From Brasenia schreberi (Eukaryota > Streptophyta > Magnoliopsida > Nymphaeales > Cabombaceae): DNA of 64,000 nt. Of this stretch, positions 22,767 through 34,800 are shown piece after piece. Under the pieces are notes generated by a model. The model did no database searches, was not told where the DNA came from, and worked only from the letters and a program-made list of their open reading frames with translations. The translations under genes were made by a program, and so were the position numbers. Numbering within the stretch: the first letter of the stretch is position 1; the number at the start of each line of letters is the position of its first letter. The stretch spans positions 6,144,001-6,208,000 of the forward strand of contig JAYKKT010000048.1 in NCBI GenBank assembly GCA_036023115.1, written 5' to 3'.

Positions 22767-24928
22767 AGATAGGAGGTGTGGATTGGCCATGTCATTTCAT
22801 GCAAGAGAGACGCGGTCAGACCGCGCAATCTCTCATAGAGAGGTTGGCAAGCCGTGTCACTCTCTCATCACGTTTCTTCTTCAAGCACCCATCAAAATAC
22901 ATGCATTTGTCCTAAAAAGAAAATGTGGCCTAGCTACATCTATTCCCTGATCCCAATGGTAGACAATTGTTGGGTAGAAGTAAAAGACAAAGCAGAAGAA
23001 AAGATGGACGAAGGAGAGGAAGAAGGAAAGAAGAGGAGGAGGGGAGGTTGTAGGTAGTAGGGATTTTAAAAAAATTCTAACTGGAGTAAATTTTGAAAAT
23101 GAAAAGGCGGCCGCTTGTAATATATTACTGTTTTATCTGTTTTATGTTATTAATGATCGATTTGGATTAGATTTTCAAAAAATATGATTCGAACCAACTC
23201 AATACCGATCGATTAGATTCGATCTATCGCCCCAGGCTCCACCCGTAATTCCTTTCTCTCTCTGCAAACTCTTCACTTCTATCAAACCACTGGTGGGTCT
23301 CTTTCTTGCTCCCTTATTCTCTCCGTGCTTTCTGCTGATCCATTTTTCGTTGAAATCCAAATGCCATGTTTGTAATCTGCTACTTGGAGTTTATTTCAGT
23401 GGTTTAAGGTTGGTCTTTTCCTCCCTTTCTAGCTTCAAAATGTTAGCGGTTCTCACAAAAGCATCATCTCTTGCAATCGCCAGACAAAGATTCTAATGAC
23501 TTGATACATTGGGTTCTCATTCTTTGCAAAATCTGACCCACCACGTTTAATTTAAGCAGAAAACTCTCTCTTTCTTTCTAATGTACTCGACTAGAATCAG
23601 AATGCACATAACTCGTAAGCATAGAATTCGTTTTTGGAAAAAATAACTAAAATGTGATTTTTCACTTCAAAGTCTTTCGAAAATACTATTTATTGGATTG
23701 CATAAAGGTTTTCATTTCTAGCTTCGGAGGCACTAATGCAATGCAACACTAACCCTCTTTCAATGTCCTTGACGATGGCTTCTCAAGTAATTTGATTCTC
23801 AGTATATGGTTTGACATGTTTGATGTTTGTGTTGTTGAATGAAAGCAAGAAAGATTGACTGTATTTGTGCTTGAGATCTCTATATATGACTTTAAATTCA
23901 TTGTGTTAAAGGGCTAATTCTCATATTTCTAGACCTTCTCATTATCCATATTTTATTTGTCTATTAACCAATCTCAAATTTATTGTTAGTAGTAGGATCT
24001 ATTGCAGGATTGTAATGGGATGTTACTTTCTCTTGGTACGAACTACACTTGAAAAGGCTAGCCATCTAAGATTGAAAGACTTTAATGTTTGTTACGAATT
24101 TAACAGGTACGTGTATTTGATGACTTCAATTACTCAAATATGTCGTATTAACAGGTGTATGATGTGACTATGTGATTGTCAATTAACAAATGATCATTAT
24201 CAATAGTTATTTTTTTATTACATGAGAAGGGATATAACACATGCTTCCATTATTGATGGTATTTTATTTTTGTGGCTTTATAGAATCTTAGTGATGTGCT
24301 GATATTAAAATGTTTAGGTAGTTTGTTTATCAATTTAAGGATTATTTAGTAGCTAAATTTGTGTTAAAATATTACTTTTTACTCTTAAGAAGTTATTGTA
24401 CATAAAAAAAAACTATATTGTAATGAACTCTTAGTAATTGGTAGCTTTCTACTCATACAGTCTCGCATATGATAAGCCTCCACCAACAACCTATATCTTC
24501 GCCCCCACTCTAATTTCTTTAGATTCACCACTAGGTCGTCTGATCGATAATGCCACACAAGAGAGGTTGCCGGAGATTGAATTGATATGACATGAGAGAG
24601 AGAGAGAGAGATGGGGGAGGGGACAAAAGAGAGCAAGACACGGGAGAGTGAGCGCTTTTGAAATAGAGGACGAGTTCATAATTTTACAATAACAATTTAT
24701 GAAACATTTACAAGAAAGTTATGTGGAAAAAAAAACTTTAACTTAATTCCCAATCAAGAAATTACATTTCTACTCAAAATATATGTGAGATGCAATGTAA
24801 AAGTTACCAACTAGCTCATGTTAAGCTTGTCTAACTCATCTCATGTTCACTGTATAGTGGGCTCAGCTCATAAGAGCTGCCAAGCCAAACATGTATAACA
24901 GTCTGAATTTGACGAACAAGCCATGAAC
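22767..24928. other. Intergenic, no gene recognised
   Basis: A CT-rich stretch at 23248-23420 looks like plant leader DNA, but no open frame with a recognisable product follows. A GA run lies at 24595-24612. Confidence 0.5.
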
Positions 24929-25256
24929 TAGACATGACCAGTTCAGAACTGACGACCATTTGAAATTGAAATCAAACTATGTGAGAAACCGTGCGGACCC
25001 TGAACCGGCTGACCAGACCAAACCACAACCGAACTGGGGGACCATCTGTACAGGTTCTTCCATCCGTGAGTCGGAACCTGAAGTTGCGGTTCAAAGTGCC
25101 GGTTCCCATGTAATTTTATATATAGTTTTATTTTTTGTAATTGTTTGGTTTTCAGTTCAAATAATTACCGGATTCATAAAAACATTGGAGGAACTAAAAT
25201 GGATCCGGTTCGGTTCTGATTCGTGGTTCCGAGCAAACCAGAACATGCCAGGTCTA
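24929..25256. mobile_element. Small non-autonomous hAT-like element (MITE)
   Basis: 328-bp segment with imperfect terminal inverted repeats: 'tagacatgaccagttc' at the left against tagacctggcatgttc read from the right. Subterminal ggttc/gaacc words are in inverted orientation (gaccctgaaccgg near 24995, atccggttcggttc near 25202). The flanking 8-mers ccatgaac (24921-24928) and ccgtgaag (25257-25264) match at 6 of 8, as for a decayed hAT-type 8-bp TSD. The 100-codon open frame inside (24960-25262) is incidental. Confidence 0.5.
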
Positions 25257-25589
25257 CCGTGAAGAACTATCCCATTTAAGTTCGCTCAACTCGTGTACCA
25301 GCCCAAAAGGTGCAGCATGCTTTTGAGAAAAGAACAAGAGAAAGGCTTCTTAGAGATTACTGAAGAAAGCAGGGGGTTTATTTGATAAAATACTAATGAA
25401 TATTTTTTACAACGGGAAAGAAGCAGAGTGAATTGTTGATCCTTTCACAGACGCATTCTTATTTAGTTCTTCGTTCTTTTTCCGTGAATTTCAAGGTAGC
25501 GCAACCGATCCTTGTCTTCCTTTCCTCTCCCTCATGATCAAGGCACGTCAATTCCCCGGCGTTTATCTCCTCAATTTTTCTTTGTTCTC

Positions 25590-25611
25590 TCTCTCTCTCT
25601 CTCCACCGGGG
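25590..25611. repeat. CT tract in the probable Yippee leader
   Basis: (CT)n run about 160 bp upstream of the Yippee ATG, in a C/T-rich stretch typical of plant 5' UTRs. Several ATGs lie between it and the gene start, so either the transcript starts lower down or the leader is spliced. Confidence 0.6.
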
Positions 25612-25769
25612 GTGTCCCTGGTCGTCGATCATGTTCGTCTCGATAAATCCTTTGCATGACGATATGTGAATTTGTGGAGTTCTAGGATTATTGGCGGAAC
25701 TCTGCAAATTGGGTGTTTGAGTGGTCAGGATTTCCTGTGGAAATTGGTGTTGGGGGATTGACGAAGAAG

Positions 25770-25865
25770 ATGGGGAGGTTGTATCTGAGTCAATTGTCTG
25801 GGCAGTTCTATTGCTGCGAAATATGCCACTGCCCCCTTGCCTATATTGATGACATTGTTTCCAGG
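25770..25865 (+). CDS. Yippee gene exon 1 (coding part)
   Basis: ATG GGG AGG... to TCC AGG, donor 'cagg|gtattg', phase 0. Supplies the first zinc-binding pair (CEIC). Confidence 0.93.
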
Positions 25866-28800
25866 GTATTGTTTTCCTTTATCAGATTCCCTTTTTGCAT
25901 TTTTGGTTGATTTCGATCATTTAGCACGGGGTATTTCTTTCTTTTTTTATGGCTTCTAGCTGGTAATATTTTTTGGTTGCAAAAGCCGAAGTATACCGAT
26001 CATTGTTTGGTGGGTTTCTTGTCTTTTATTTATGTTTATGTGCTTGAATCATTGCTTTGACCTGGAAATTGTTATAGCTTTTGTTGCCTTTAAGAAAAGA
26101 TAGTGGGATGATATTCTAGGTCTCTCCATCATTGGATTTCAATTCTGGTGATACGAGAAAGATAAGCAAATTCTCCTGATCCCTTCTATGTTGAACATTC
26201 CAGTTGATGCGTGTCAGCAAAAAAATGCATGTTATTTTTCTTGTCCTAAGTGTTGGATGTAGAAAATTCTTCTTGTAATGCTCCAGGCTTATCCATTGGA
26301 TTAGCACTGGTTCTACAATACCTGTGTTTTTCCCCCAAAAACATATGTTCCAAAAGTGCATGTTATGCAAGAGAGGGGTTTTCATTCTTTGTGTTCCTTC
26401 TGGACAGTGCACAACAAAAGCATCCTGAACTCATTAGGACTGGTCTTGATTTGTGAAGCTTTTTAAAGTGATTTTTCTCAATGGTCTGACCCTGCTCTTT
26501 GAACACTCTTACTACTATCAAAAGCCAAACCCACATGAAATTACTTCTAAAGAGGGGGAAATGTGCACCTGATCTTGGAGGAGGATGTGACATGACATCA
26601 ATTCAAAAGCCTTGTAAATATGTTAATTTTAAAGGAGAACAAGAAAAGTCTAGAGGAATGAAGAGTGTCGAAAAGACTAATTGAGATTCGAGAGATCCAA
26701 TCTATAATCTATGTTATAAACAGTTAAAATATGAAAAATATAATTTATCACTACCTGGATGGATAAAATCCAGGCACTTATGTTGTTTCCATGACGTGAC
26801 ATCAATTGGAAAGCCTTGCAAGCAAATATGCAAATTTTAATGGAGAACTAGAAAAGTTGATAGGAATGAAGTAAGAGTGTCTACAATATTAATGGAGATT
26901 CAAAACATCCAAATCTATGCAAATCTATGTTATAAGTAGTTACAATATGAAAATATCAGTTATCACTGCCTGGATACCCTAAATCCAGGCACCTTTGTTT
27001 TTTTCACCTATTTTCAGTGTGTCCATGGTAATTGTATCATATAATATTATGATGCTTTCCTGATTTCCTAGAATGTATTGGTTTTTATTTGTTAAATCAC
27101 TTTTTCCCTGTGTGCTAAATGAAGAAATAAAACATTGTATATGCTGTATGATATTGTACGATATGTGCATACAGCATACTGATACTCTGTATGATATGGG
27201 GCCTAGGGTATGCTATTTACAGTATTGCTTGCACATTGTGATGGTATTAACTTGATTTAGTCCTACTATCAAACTTTTGGAGGGATCAAGAAATAAAGAG
27301 TCCAACATGTCGGTGTGTGTTTAGTTGCATGTGAGTGAGAAACCCATGGGCAGGTATGTGCTCATACATCTCATTCATGGCCTGTTCATCTGGTCCCTCA
27401 TGTGTATCACAACTTCATAGACACCCAGCTCAACACTGTTAAGTGTTAAATAATTAAGAAAAAACTTCAAAGTGATTTTAATTCCAAAACTGTTAAGTCA
27501 TTCCTTGGCATCATTATGAAGCATATGCCCAACATTAGCAACTACATGCGATCACAACTATGCTATTGTGGAATTCAAGCCCTGTCCAGGTAGTCTTCCA
27601 AAAACTATCTCAAAAGCCCACTGTCCTCTGATTTAGAATGAAAAAGGAGAACATAAAAAAGGTAATGAAATTTTGTCTCAAGTGGCTGCATAAAAAATAA
27701 ACAAATTTCAACATATTGAAGAGAGAAAAAATTACAAAAATGGAAAATCAGTTACTAAAGTTTGAGGATTTATCCTATCTTTATTGCTAAAAGGCTAATC
27801 AAGGCAGAAGTTAGGTAATAACCAACTTAATATTTATTGTTATCTCTAAGCGGAAATCAGTGCAACATGATTGTTGGAGAAAACCCTGGTTGCGTTAAAG
27901 GTGCAAACATGACCAAGTTATTGGAGAATCTTAAAGTTGTTACTGCCCAAGCATTGGAATCACCTAACAGGGTCAGCACTCTTGACCAACGTCTAGTTGT
28001 CCCAACTAGACAAGCCCTCACCAAGGTTGCAACAGTTCAATGGAAGGTTAAGACTAATGAAAGGGGAGGGTTGATAAGGAGGCAACAAAGAAACTTGAAT
28101 AAAAGCAAAGTGATTGTATTGATAGCAACATGTGTGTGGCCCACAACGCGCTTAACAACTCAGAATGTGACTCTTATTAAAGATAATTAAACTAGAAAGA
28201 TTATCAAGCCAATAGTATACGGTTATAATTAACTAATGTTTTTTTACCCTTAATACCTTTGTTACATTTATTCACAAGTAATGTATGTGTATGTGAACCT
28301 TTTATTATATATTATAAAAATCTTTACATTCTATCATGTTGTAAGTAAATTTGAAGGACATACACACATATGCATGTGCATGTACCCTACAATTTGTTTC
28401 TTAACATTAACATGTTGTGTGGAATTCATTCTATGGGGAATAGGCTAGCCTTTTATGATTCATTTGTAGCGAAGACAATGCATTTGTGTGTGTGCATGCA
28501 TGCGGTGCGTGGGTGAGTGGGTGTCATACAACTCTAAAACTTGTGTACAGTAAATTAAACGTGGTTACCTCCAACAGAGTTCTAAAACTAATCAATATTG
28601 TAAAACTCTTTTATCCAGTTAATGTAATAAAATTTATCCCCACAGCTGAATTTATCCTCTAAACTATCTTTTTGTGCAACCCATGACTTGCACCTTGGAA
28701 CTTCATCCCTGGTGTTAATGGTGTTCCAGGTAAAGCAGACAGTAGAACTATGTTGCCAATTAAAGTTTTAGCACGTGCAACATCTTGCTGTATATTGATG

Positions 28801-31800
28801 TTTATTCTTTAATCTTACTGACTGCAAGTGGATATGGCCTGAGGACCATGATTGCTTAAACGTACACATTTTCTTTTACTCTTGCCTTCTGTTATTTATA
28901 AGACGCTGCTCTTATCATAGTTTGCATTCTTTTGATAGGATTTTCAAAGCCAGAATGGACAGGCATACCTATTTGATTCTGTGTAAGACTTATTTTCATA
29001 CATCAACACTCTTTTGTTTCATTTATGCTGGTGGCCAAATAGACCTTTTATTGATTAATTAAAAGGGCAACACTGTTACCTGTACATTTTTTAACAGGTT
29101 CAAGTTTTCCTTTTCTTTTCTTGGTGTTGCTTATTTACACTTTTTTTAAAAATTTCTACGTGTATACCTGGATATAACATTGACATGAAAACAATGTACT
29201 TTTTGTTCTTTAATGTCAGCAATAGAGTCTTGAAGTTCTCTTTTATGTTTGCTATACAACTTTTGTGTTACGTGCCAGTTTGTGTTCTCAAAAAGATACT
29301 ATGCCTGCTGCTTAAGAGTACTTCTTCGACACCTACAAGGACCTATGCTTTCCTCCATGCATGTGACACCATCCGATTTAGCTTTGGGAGGAACTTATGC
29401 TTTATATTCGGATATTCATTTATTACAGCAGTTGCTTCTCTCAAGAGTACGAGCTCTTTCATGTCTTCATGGTGGTCTTTTCCCTACCAGTTTGCTAACT
29501 GCAGCTGGCCTGCCTACCTACCTACAAGAATCCCATTTTTCTTTTATGTTTTATATTATTGTATAACTGACAAGTAGTATGTTCTTCTCGGAAGGTTGTT
29601 AAGAGCATATCAGTGAATGGTTGTGATCAGAACAGATTGCATACGTAGCTTCACAGCATTGTTATATAAATTCTGTTTTTTCAAAAATGTAAGAGAATCA
29701 GCAAATTCATTTAGAAGTTTTAAAATATTATGATAATAAATAATAATAATACACAATTCTAATTTTACCAATCCATGGGCCCTAGTTAACTCCAAGTATA
29801 GTATCGCCCTAATGTTTGTATTTGTCACACATGGTAAAGGGTGCATCTAAAAGGAAATAATATATTGATCAAAGTAAGAAGATATTTTCTTTTATTTTCT
29901 TTCAACCAAACTTATTGCATACCAAAATAAAGATCTCAAAAGATTTTACATTGGAACTTGTGATCTGTTAGAGACATGAAATTTATGATGGGCTCATAGA
30001 TCCTACAATTTGTTCTAGAAATGTGGAGAAGACCACCATTTGAGGGGTTGTTCTGTTACTGGCTTTAATGAATTAAAGTCAGGCATGTTTTCTTATTCAC
30101 TTGCAATATCTGTAGAAATTGAGGAATGAAAGTAAAAAAAACAGAGCCCAAATGTGCATACATCATTGAGCTTAGGAGATTGAAGCGCGAATGAGAATGT
30201 TGACCTGTTTATGGACTGATACTGAAATTGATGGATTTTTGCCAACTCGTCAGAGTTCCCTTATTAGGCAACTTTGATTTCAAAGTGGGAACATGATCCA
30301 CATCCAAATGTAAACTATTTCTCAATCTTGACTTGAAACAAGGGCATTTTTGTTCTCTTTGCTTTTTCTTTCTTTTTTCCCAGGGGTTCCCTCATTTGCC
30401 TACGTTTGTAAAAAATCTTGTCATTATCCATATTGGAATGAGCTTCTAGCAATGGATATTCTGTAGTATCGTATCAAATTGTAGTAGATACTAATTTTAT
30501 CATTTAAGAATATTTAAAAGAAAAAGGGGCAACGTCACTAAGTTGTTAAACATTGGAAGATACTAGAGGATCAATTCGGAAACTTGATGTGGCCATGGCC
30601 TTAAAAGAGTCCAAAAATGGCTAAAACTCCCGTATAACTCTTACTCTCAGATTTCTAGTGTGAACCTTCAACATCAAATATTTCTGCAACAATGACCAAT
30701 TCTCCTCCTAGGCTTGGATTTATGACTTCCCAACCCTTAGCATCATAAAGCATTATTGGCCTTGCTACTGCTTTGTACTAGTTACATTTCACCTTTGCCG
30801 GTGATTGAATGAGAAAAACCTTGTAAAATCATATTATTAGCGTCCAACTTATAATGTTGCCTCTCATGTTTTTTGAGGGAGAGGGCATCCTGGGGAGCTT
30901 CAATGTGAAAACAGATAGGAACCTTTTGTGGTCTTAGAACCTCATTCAAGAAGGGCCAGCTACCCTTTCATCAAAGATTAGAATGTCGAAAGATAACTAC
31001 ATTTTGATTTACCATATAGGCAACTAAATACAGCAGGTATCATCCAATACAGTTCGATTGAATTTTTGTAGTACAATGGTTAAAAGGCTTGAATCAAATT
31101 GGCTACGACTTATTTGCAATGTTTTTGTATTTTACAATCGAATAGCTTCCCTATTTTTCTTAAGGTGTATGAGAATATCGTAAAACTTGAACTAGAAGCC
31201 ATATGTTAACAGGTATCAGGTGTATCTTATAATTCACAGGGTGCTTACATGCTTTTATCTCGAGCCAGGTGCTTCTTGTATTGAAGTTCTTACAGAGATC
31301 AACATTATAAATTTTTGTATCCAACCCGCATTCACACATTTATCATAAGATACAAGTATCATACACACAAGAAGTTTGATTTCACTAATAACAAGTAATA
31401 ACTTATAGATAATAACTATCTAGGATGTCTGGCACCTGACTCTAAAACATATTCCCTGCCTAAATAACCTAAGATTTATAACTAATTATAAAACTAAATT
31501 ACTTTATGAGATTTTCTACCCTGAAATTTAAATGTTACTGATTTTCTCTATGCTAGTCTCATCATTGACATGCATGTGATAAGCCTGCATACGTTAAAAC
31601 TTTTAAGCAACGAACCTATATGGGATGATGGACAGATGTCCAATGGTAGACATTGCGATGCAAGGCTTTCAACTTCGATCTCATCCTTGTCATCTCTAGA
31701 ATAACAAAATACCTACAAGTATAACCTTGTCTTACGACATATCTTCCTTGGAATTGACATTTGGTTATTGTTTCTGCTGATGTGCAATCTTGGTCACTCA

Positions 31801-34800
31801 GCTTGCTCCCATTGGGTCTGCCCTGTCTTGGATTTCCCTTACCTGGTCATCATTCCGTCATTCCTTTCAAGCAGCCTATTTCCCTAGGCTCATCCTTGCT
31901 ACCATTCTAGCAATAGCCTTCATTTTTTCAGGAAGGATGTTTCAAAAGGATACTTATGCTGTCAATCTATGCAAGCAGGTAGTATTTATATGATAAATCT
32001 TTTTTGGACGGGATTGAGTGCACCACGATACAAGAAAAGTGGCTCCCTTGCCTCACATTATGGCATCTATCTTTGTTTATTCTTAATGTGGATCCTCTTT
32101 CTTATTCTTTTCTTTTCTATAATAATCCAAGCAGTAGTTCTACAAGTCTGCTTGGAACTGGTTGATGTTGACCCATTCTCTGTCCCTTCTACCTCTCTTC
32201 TTAGGTTGATTGTCATTTTCCAGCCACTTTCGTAAACCTACAGTTAGTGAACCAACCGAAGATTTTGATCATGATCTATGGATTGTACACCTTTGTGTCT
32301 GTCTATGTGTATGCATGTGCATAAAGAATGGACATCTCTCGATCCAGGTTGTCATTTATATGGTATATCCTATTAGAAGCGCCATCCTGTCAAAACATTG
32401 GAAACAGGAGCAATTGTAGTTCCTTCACAGTATATTGATATACTTGGTCTAACTGGTCAAAATGGCTGGAGTTAGGATTTTGTGAGAAAAATATGTGGAA
32501 ACAGATAAAACCGGTTTTAGATGAAAAGTTAGTATTAGATGTAAACAGTGGTTAGGGCTTGGCTTTAGCATTAGGATGCACAAAGTGGACAAAAAACTGA
32601 ATGATTGGTGGTTTTAATCTATGTTAACCCATTTACTGTGCAATGCAGATAATAAATGTTTGTATCGTACAAGTTACTTTTAAAAAGATGAAGCCTCCAA
32701 TCCTACAATATGTTATAACCCATCATATGATAGGATGTTTAAAACATCAATCAACACTATAAGAAGAATACTTGTTTTCTCTTTTTCTGAACTGTTGGAT
32801 ATCTTTCCCTATTCAAGTGCTTTATAGATTAAAACAATGGCAAATATGGTTGATCCAATCAGGAAATTTTTGTTTCCTCTTTTATTAACCTCAGTTTTTC
32901 ATGTAAAGTTTCAAAGATCTAGCATCACTCAACTAGAATAGAAACTCTGCTCCATAAGGAACCCTCATAAATGAGGTAGACAACCCTTTGGTCAATAAAT
33001 TAGTCATTTTTATCCATAAAGGGATGGCTTAGCAAATATGGTTCTTGCTCACTCTTTAAATTTATTGATGAGCTCAATAAGTTTGAAGTGATTTGGTGTG
33101 ACCTTTTTTTTACATTCTTGGCAATGTTGTACCTCCTAACCAACTATGACTATGTTAGTTCCACGTTGAAATACTCCACACTTTCCTTTTTTGCATTTGT
33201 TACATACAAGCTTTCACTTGTTTGCTTATATATTGATGTGGCTCAAAGGGTTGAGCCTCTATCAATGGTGCAGACCTTTCAATGTAATTTTTGTAAATAG
33301 CGTCAATGGTGCTTTTTACTAAAATTATGAGCATTGCTTTGGGGCGTCCCCACCTAGTGATGCGTTACTGAGCCTGAATGCAATGATAAGTAAGCAAGGG
33401 CCACTATATTTTCGCTCGAATGTAGTGAATCAATTGCAAAGGGTTCCCACATCATGGACGGGTGTAGGTAAAGAAGTTAGTCCCGCTACATTACCGCCCG
33501 AATGTAGTGAATAATTTACAGAGAAGGTCTCCGCATTTTCAATATGGACGGATGCGAGGGTAAGGAAGCTAGTCCTAAATAATAAGATTTGTATTGGTTC
33601 TTGTAATATCGGAACATTATGCGGTAAGCTAATGGAGGTGGTAGATACTATGATTCGGAGAAAGATTCATATTCTATGTTTACAAGAGACAAAGTAGGTT
33701 GGAGAAAAAGCAACAGAGATAGAGGATACAGGTTTTAAATTATGGTACTCAGGTAAGGAAAATGCTCGAAACGGAGTTGATATTATCATAAATAAAGATT
33801 TAAATGATAGTATAGTAGACATACAACGATATGGTGACCGAATCATTACGTTGAAATTAGTGTTAGGAGCAGAGGTTTTGAATATAGTTTGTGCTTACGC
33901 ACCCCAAGTAGGACTAGAAGATAGTGTTAAAACAACATTTTGGGAAGAGTTAGAACAGGTGATTCAAAGGATTCCACAAAGGGAGATGATTTGTTTAGGA
34001 GGAGACTTAAATGGACATGTCGGTAAAGAGGCATTAGGATATCAAGGTACTCATGGAAACTTTGGTTTTGGAGATATAAATGAGGAAGATAGGGAGATTT
34101 TAAATTTTGCTATGGCATTTGATCTCTTTATAGTCAATATAATCTTCAAAAAATGAGATGAACATTTAATTACTTATAAGAGTGGCTTATCACAAACACA
34201 AATTGATTACTTTATTTGTAGAAAAAAAGATAGAACGTGTTGTAAAGATTGCAAGGTAATTATAGGAGAAAGCTTAACCACCCAACATTGACTTTTTGTT
34301 ATGTATTTACAAATAAAAAAATGGACAAAGAAGAAAAGAGTGCATCGAGCTATTCAGACTAAATGGTGGAACCTCAAAAGCGAGAAAGAAGATATATTTA
34401 AACAGAAAGTCCTTCAAGGAGATGTTTGGAATTATATTGGCACGCCTTGTGATATGTGGAACAATATGGCTATACATATTAGGAAAGTGGCGAAAGATGT
34501 GTTAGGTGTATCTAAGGGAGGTGTACCGGCACAAAAAGAAGCTTGGTGGTGGAGTGAAGTAGTGCAAAATAAAATCAAGGCAAAGAGGGCATGTTACAAA
34601 TTATATTATGCCAAGAAAACTAGTGAAACTTTAGAGGCTTATAAGAAAACAAAGAAAGAAGCGAAAAAGTCCGTCAGTAAAGCAAGCAAAAGCTAAAATT
34701 TGAGAGAATTTATAAAAAAAAACTCAACTAAAAAGAGAGTGAAAGAGATATTTTTAGGATAGCTAGTACTAGAGATAAGAAAACTAAAGATCTTAATTAT

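Larger units (their letters stand above)
25866..28938 (+). other. Yippee gene intron 1
   Basis: 3,073 bp, GT/AG. Contains a ~205-bp imperfect tandem duplication (26588-27000) and a possible gag-like relic (27840-28190). No host exon is needed between exons 1 and 2. Confidence 0.85.

Noticed and set aside
22566..22828. Open frames rich in Tyr-Ile and Val-Cys-Val
   Set aside because: Translations of the (AC)n(AT)n(GT)n microsatellite.
24960..25262. 100-codon plus open frame
   Set aside because: Lies inside the hAT-like MITE and shows no domain. The G/C-rich subterminal repeats simply lack stops.
31790..32419. Three overlapping plus open frames as a host gene in Yippee intron 2
   Set aside because: Hydrophobic, low-complexity translations without a recognisable motif, overlapping in different frames, and no exon-like splice pattern.
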